Source of the DNA: Halobacillus sp. A5
GTDB taxonomy: Bacteria > Bacillota > Bacilli > Bacillales > Halobacillaceae
Direction: 5' to 3'
DNA: 64,000 bases
Assembly: GCF_024189315.1 (NCBI RefSeq)
Contig: NZ_JAIZEO010000001.1
Coordinates: 930,001 to 994,000, forward strand
Of the stretch, positions 60,622-64,000 are shown piece by piece. The position numbers and the translations under genes were made by a program. Under the pieces are notes generated by a model, which saw only the letters and a list, made by a program, of their open reading frames with translations, was not told the origin of the DNA and did not search any database. Position 1 is the stretch's first letter. Each line of letters opens with the position of its first letter.

Positions 60622-61197
60622 TTATGCAGCTTTATGAGTAAGCAAAGCCGGCCGCTGAACAAACAGCAGACCTAATATAATTGAACAAAGAATAAAGGTT
60701 GGAAGCATATAGCCTCCATTGTAGGTCAATGAATACAGCCATACCGGTGTTCCTTCAGGAGCAAGAGAACCATAGAAAGCGATCCCTGCGACAAAATGAC
60801 TGATGAAGCGCAGCGCACTCCCGATAAACACTCCGGCAACGATCCAGCCAACTATTTGTTTATTTTCCCGGGCTGCCGCAGCTTTCCACACCTGCTGTGC
60901 AAATATTCCAGATAATCCTATTACTCCAAAGGCTACAATATAATCGAGAAATGTTTGTACAGGCGTAACAATGTAAGCACCTAATAATAATTGATAAAAG
61001 CCGAGCAGGAGACCGGTAGTTATACCTCCCTTTATTCCCCAGCGAAAAGCCATTATGAATACAGGGACCATAGCAAATGAAACCGATCCACCCTGAGCCC
61101 ACAGTTTAAAAGATAAAAACGGCAGCACATCTAATAGTATAGCTAAAGCAGAAAAAATCGCCGCTTCTACTAAGAACAAAACTTTATTATTTCTCAA
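60622..61197 (-). CDS. thiT: Thiamine-specific S component of an ECF transporter, ThiT
   Basis: 191 residues with six helices. Motifs of ThiT: LVEAAIFSALAILLDVLPF, LWAQGGSVSFAMVPVFIMAFRWGIKGG (the W...GGS thiamine-binding loop) and LRFISHFVAGIAFYG (Trp/His contacts), plus TYNGGYMLPTFIL. It binds thiamine outside and works with a shared EcfAAT module not in the window. Real start is TTG 61197 with GGGGAG 7 bp upstream; the longer frame to 61296 runs through the riboswitch. A TPP riboswitch controls it. Confidence 0.95.
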   Translation of the reverse strand: MRNNKVLFLVEAAIFSALAILLDVLPFLSFKLWAQGGSVSFAMVPVFIMAFRWGIKGGITTGLLLGFYQLLLGAYIVTPVQTFLDYIVAFGVIGLSGIFAQQVWKAAAARENKQIVGWIVAGVFIGSALRFISHFVAGIAFYGSLAPEGTPVWLYSLTYNGGYMLPTFILCSIILGLLFVQRPALLTHKAA

Positions 61198-61224
61198 TTT
61201 GCATCTCCCCTTATTAAAAGACAC

Positions 61225-61279
61225 AAAAAAAGCAATGCCAAAAGGGAAGCTTCCTGATGGAGGAATCCCGTGCATCGCC
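61225..61279 (-). terminator. Riboswitch-controlled terminator
   Basis: GGCGATGC / GCATTGC outer stem with an inner GGGA(TTCC)...GGAA(GC)TTCCC hairpin; on the minus strand followed by seven U (complement of AAAAAA at 61225-61231). It is the expression platform of the TPP riboswitch. Confidence 0.85.
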
Positions 61280-61287
61280 ATCAAAAA

Positions 61288-61372
61288 AGCCACCATCCCT
61301 GCGCCAGTACTAACTGACAGGTTCGAAGGGTAAGAACATTATGTTCACTCTCAGCACAAAGGCTCCCCTTGA
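61288..61372 (-). ncRNA. TPP (THI-box) riboswitch
   Basis: Minus strand: GGGGAGCC (61369-61362), the conserved CTGAGAGTGAAC, ACCCTTCGAACCTG, then GTTAGTACTGGCGCAGGGATGG. These are the invariant elements of the thiamine-pyrophosphate aptamer (CUGAGA, ACCCUU, GAACCUG, GCGxAGGGA). Binding of TPP favours the downstream terminator and switches off thiT. Confidence 0.95.
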
Positions 61373-61410
61373 AGGCTTATATTCACGTTTGCTTTTCTTG
61401 CTATTTTTTA

Positions 61411-61439
61411 ATTATAAAGGATAAATAAAATTATGACAA
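61411..61439 (-). promoter_or_regulatory. Sigma-A promoter of thiT
   Basis: Minus strand TTGTCA (61439-61434), 17-bp spacer, TATAAT (61416-61411). Located just upstream of the riboswitch. Confidence 0.85.
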
Positions 61440-61447
61440 ATTCCATT

Positions 61448-61873
61448 TTAAGGAACGATCGTTACAGGCAGATCCGCCGACTGCAGAACGTTATAACTGA
61501 CACTTCCGAGAATGGCTCCCTTTACCCGGCCAACCCCTCTTGTGCCCATAACGATTAAATCAATGTCTTCGTTAGCAGCTTCCTCCAGGATGACTTGATC
61601 AGGTATTCCTAATCTCTTTCGAAATGTGTGCTCCACTTTGCTGTCTTCCAGAATTTCCTTCGCAGATTCAAAAGATTGTCGAGCCGCTTCCTCCTGATAA
61701 TACTTTACCTGATTCTGACCGGCGAACTTGCGTATGTTTCTAGTATTATAATCAAACTGCACATTTAAGATAATCAACTGACCGCTCGACTCTTCTGCCA
61801 ATTGTACAGCGTAATCTAATGCTCGTATTGAGCTGGGTGATGCATCATAAGGTACGAGAATTCTCTTATTCAT
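61448..61873 (-). CDS. Universal stress protein A family
   Basis: 141 residues, UspA fold. ILVPYDASPSSIRALDYAVQLAEE at the start, DLIVMGTRGVGRVKGAILGSVSYNVLQSADLPVTIVP at the end, with the ATP-binding G-x2-G-x9-G-(S/T) motif (GTRGVGRVKGAILGS). Cytosolic, stress-related. Start ATG 61873 because AGGAGGGGG lies 5 bp upstream; ORF extension to 61912 has no site. No partner genes in the same operon. Confidence 0.92.
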   Translation of the reverse strand: MNKRILVPYDASPSSIRALDYAVQLAEESSGQLIILNVQFDYNTRNIRKFAGQNQVKYYQEEAARQSFESAKEILEDSKVEHTFRKRLGIPDQVILEEAANEDIDLIVMGTRGVGRVKGAILGSVSYNVLQSADLPVTIVP

Positions 61874-62150
61874 AGTAACCCCCTCCTTATTTCTATTATA
61901 CTGAATTTTCAATCATTATGAAAATTTGATTGGTCTAAAACCTTCACCAATGCTTTCCAGCTTGTTGTTGGAAACCATAGTATACCTCGAAAGCGTAGCC
62001 AATCCTTGCATGATTAATAGGAAAGGGCAATTGCCTAAGTGGCGGCAGCTATGATTTCTTTAACTTCAAATGTTGGAGGAACTATGAGCTGCAATGTCTA
62101 CTTCCATCCAAGCTTTTCAAGTGGTGAATCTTATTAGTAAGAGTACAAGG

Positions 62151-62900
62151 TTACATTGTATTTGAATACATCACAAAGAACTCAAGACTGCGTTCTATTA
62201 TAATATCAACATCTTCATCAAGAGTAGCTACATGATAACTGTTTTCAAGGTGAATGAGCTCTTTATGCTCTGATAACACTGTATCAAAAATCATTTCTGA
62301 ATTATCAGGCGGTACTACATGATCCTCTTCTGACACAAAAATTAAAATCGGGCAGTGGATTTGAGCCAGCCGGTCATGTACTCCCCTCATCAGATTAATA
62401 AGATGTTTAATAGAAGCTACAGGCGTTTTACTATACGCCAGCTCCACAACCCCTTCCTTCTTAATGTCTGAACCTATCGCGGCTATGAAGCGATCATCAG
62501 TTGTTTCTGTAATATTCTCCATGGCTGGTATGTCTACAGCAGCATTTACAGCTATAACCCCGGCTATATTTTCGTGGGCTGCCGCAAAGTGCAGAGCTAA
62601 AGTACCACCCATTGATAAACCTGCTGTGAAAATTTTCGAACACCTTTGTGTTAACCATTGGTATGCTTCCTCAACAGATTCAATCCAATCTTCTGCAGTG
62701 GCTGCCTCCATATCCTCCGGAGCAGTCCCATGCCCTTTTAATCTGGGACATGCAATACTGTATCCCTCCTTACCATAAGCTTCTGCCAGCTTTCTCATAC
62801 TTTGAGTAGTTCCCGTAAAACCGTGTAACACTAAAATGCCTACTTCATTTCCTTCAATATATATAGGTTCAGCTCCACGTAACACCTGGTGTTCTTCCAT
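62151..62900 (-). CDS. Alpha/beta hydrolase, carboxylesterase Est30-like
   Basis: 249 residues. Oxyanion loop LHGFTGTTQSMRKLAEAYG, nucleophile elbow GLSMGG (Ser about 96), acid in LIFVSEEDHVVPP, and His in ENSYHVATLDED. This pattern is that of Bacillus/Geobacillus Est30 and monoacylglycerol lipases. Cytosolic, acts on short-chain esters. It lies 2 bp after the SDR gene and is probably co-transcribed. No clear terminator in 61913-62150; I see no gene or repeat there. Confidence 0.87.
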   Translation of the reverse strand: MEEHQVLRGAEPIYIEGNEVGILVLHGFTGTTQSMRKLAEAYGKEGYSIACPRLKGHGTAPEDMEAATAEDWIESVEEAYQWLTQRCSKIFTAGLSMGGTLALHFAAAHENIAGVIAVNAAVDIPAMENITETTDDRFIAAIGSDIKKEGVVELAYSKTPVASIKHLINLMRGVHDRLAQIHCPILIFVSEEDHVVPPDNSEMIFDTVLSEHKELIHLENSYHVATLDEDVDIIIERSLEFFVMYSNTM

Positions 62901-62902
62901 TG

Positions 62903-63751
62903 CTACAGCTCCTTCGTACCAATTATTTTTTTAAGGACTGTACGTTCTAATATAGACCATGGCAGCAGTCTTTTAAGCCATACATTCACTCTTACCCCTG
63001 GACCAATTGGATATCTGAGTCTTTTTAGTTCATCACGGCCGGCAAGGGTTGTCATTAGCTCAGCTACTTTACCTGGATCTTCATGCACTTCACGGTTTAA
63101 CGCTTTCCATAGCCCCTTGGTGTATTCATGATAAGGTGAATGAGGATCATATACGGCTTGAGGCAGTTCGAGACCTGAGGACCAAATATTTGTCTCATAG
63201 GAGCCTGGCTCTACCAGGGCCACATCAATCCCAAACGGTTTCACTTCAAATCTAAGACTTTCTGTCAGCCCTTCCAATGCATGCTTTGAGCTTACATATG
63301 CAGAGAGACCAGGAAACCCAATGAGTCCGCTGACGCTGCTTACATTTATAATTTTTCCCTGGCGCTGCTCTCTCATCTTAGGAAGCACAGCCTGAGTAAC
63401 CTGTATCACCCCAAACACATTGGTTTCAAACTGGCGCCGGTAATCCTTTATCGGTACTTGTTCAAAGAACCCACCGACTGCATATCCAGCATTATTCACA
63501 AGTACATCGACTCGATTTAATTGGTTTACTTGCTCTCTAAAAAAAGACAGAGATTCTTCTTTAGTAACGTCTAAAGGCCAGACAGCAATATTCTCAGCTG
63601 TCTGTTCTTTGAGACCAGCTTGTTTAAATACATTCATTTTGTTCGGATTGCGTATTGCAGCAATGACATTCATGTTCTTTTGAGCACATTTGATGGCCGT
63701 ATAGTAGCCAAAGCCGCTGGAGGCTCCGGTGACAATGACCGTCGGTTTCAT
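62903..63751 (-). CDS. Short-chain dehydrogenase/reductase
   Basis: 282 residues, classical SDR: TGASSGFG (NAD(P) site), LDVTK, NNAGYAVGG, Ser in INVSSVSGL and the catalytic YxxxK as YVSSKHALEGL. C-terminal extension from about 240 (EDPGKVAELMTTLAGRDELKRLRYPIGPG...). Homologs of this length are annotated as generic oxidoreductases; substrate unknown. Start ATG 63751 with GGGAG upstream; GTG 63760 is possible. Transcribed with the esterase downstream. Confidence 0.88.
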   Translation of the reverse strand: MKPTVIVTGASSGFGYYTAIKCAQKNMNVIAAIRNPNKMNVFKQAGLKEQTAENIAVWPLDVTKEESLSFFREQVNQLNRVDVLVNNAGYAVGGFFEQVPIKDYRRQFETNVFGVIQVTQAVLPKMREQRQGKIINVSSVSGLIGFPGLSAYVSSKHALEGLTESLRFEVKPFGIDVALVEPGSYETNIWSSGLELPQAVYDPHSPYHEYTKGLWKALNREVHEDPGKVAELMTTLAGRDELKRLRYPIGPGVRVNVWLKRLLPWSILERTVLKKIIGTKEL

Positions 63752-63917
63752 TTCTCCCACTCCGTTTCTTAAAAATAACTACGCTGTTCATAGGTCCATA
63801 CCCTTTTTTTATAAGCTTCTAATCCATGAAAATTACATTTGCCCTGTAGACGAATGCCCTTCCATAACAAACGCCCGCTCATAGAGTAATGTTATAAGTG
63901 AAAAGGTGGTGAATGAT

Positions 63918-64000
63918 GTGAACTATTATGGAGGATATGGATGTGGGTATCCAAGGAGACGCAATGCCGGCGGTTTCGCCCTTATCGTCGTATTGTTCAT
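63918..64000 (+). CDS. YjcZ-family small protein (cut by window edge)
   Basis: GTG 63918, with AAAGGTGG upstream. Translation begins MNYYGGYGCGYPRRRNAGGF, then ALIVVLF at the edge. The Tyr/Gly head and FALIVVLF helix start match the YjcZ-type gene at 29050. The nucleotide stretch CTTATCGTCGTATTGTTCAT is close to the same region of that gene, so the two are paralogs. Confidence 0.7.
   Translation, partial: MNYYGGYGCGYPRRRNAGGFALIVVLF

Noticed and set aside
61197-61296. N-terminal extension of ThiT up to 61296
   Set aside because: It lies in the TPP riboswitch and its terminator; the TTG at 61197 has the ribosome site and gives the usual ThiT length.
61913-62150. Possible repeat or remnant gene between uspA and the esterase
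   Set aside because: A few short hairpins (TTGGT...ACCAA) but no arms or core of the repeat family and no ORF with a ribosome site.
1-64000. CRISPR arrays, prophage, insertion sequences, tRNA or rRNA genes
   Set aside because: No regular repeat-spacer pattern, transposase or phage-type ORF, cloverleaf or rRNA-like sequence was seen on reading through the window.

Overview
The window looks like chromosome of a moderately halophilic, low-GC, spore-forming Bacillaceae, most like Halobacillus or a close relative. The reasons are: many genes whose closest recognisable relatives are Bacillus subtilis yku/yvr/ywp proteins; AGGAGG-type ribosome binding sites; YjcZ-family small proteins; unusually acidic surface proteins (the PbpC-type lipoprotein and the PLD-like protein); two tandem KtrB/TrkH K+ channels; and a C30 carotenoid cluster with a CruF-type gene. 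I see no rRNA, tRNA, CRISPR, prophage or transposase.

Layout. 1-192: start of an ABC exporter. 192-1045: an array of intergenic repeats inserted in a terminator. 1046-18862: mostly the yku/cheV/patA neighbourhood known from B. subtilis, rearranged: ykuV, ykuU, ykuT, a CorC-type protein, dapL, dapH, a DHA2 drug exporter, darB (c-di-AMP receptor), a TrhA-like protein, fadH, ykuE, a Sco protein, ykyB, cheV, alkD, a patatin-like lipase, a small FbpB-like protein, patA and a type I signal peptidase. DapH, PatA and DapL together make the complete acetylase branch from tetrahydrodipicolinate to LL-diaminopimelate. 18904-20545: a YvrJ / DUF2922 / DUF1659 mini-operon and a doxX gene. 20746-28577: carotenoid genes in two convergent operons, cruF-like, acyltransferase, glycosyltransferase and crtP-like rightward, and crtN, a crtN paralog and crtM leftward. 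29263-32547: two KtrB paralogs around ywpF. 32662-34967: moaA and moeA (molybdenum cofactor), which can serve the molybdopterin oxidoreductase of the formate dehydrogenase family at 50549-53500. 35095-49947: mixed housekeeping genes (HD protein, HPr-like protein, CorA, PpaC, a frameshifted alcohol dehydrogenase, RsgA-like GTPase, PbpC, NfrA, Sir2, aldo/keto reductase). 53842-63751: a chemoreceptor, an ArsR-regulated MFS exporter, a DUF1028 protein, a PLD-like protein, a TPP-riboswitch-controlled thiT, UspA, an esterase and an SDR. The right edge cuts a second YjcZ-family gene.

Most notable signals. (1) The leftward crtN promoter overlaps three direct repeats of TTGTAYA spaced exactly 11 bp, the geometry of a CarH/LitR (B12-dependent light repressor) operator. 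(2) Two compound intergenic repeats (about 0.45-0.7 kb) sit between direct duplications of a transcription terminator, as if they target terminators. (3) An alcohol dehydrogenase is split by one extra A in an A7 tract. (4) The formate-dehydrogenase-like enzyme has Gln where classical enzymes have the catalytic His next to Sec/Cys. (5) Small unlisted genes (FbpB-like, YvrJ, YrzI-like, 47-, 26- and 21-residue ORFs) fill several gaps.

All family assignments come from reading the sequence and remembered family motifs. No database search was run.
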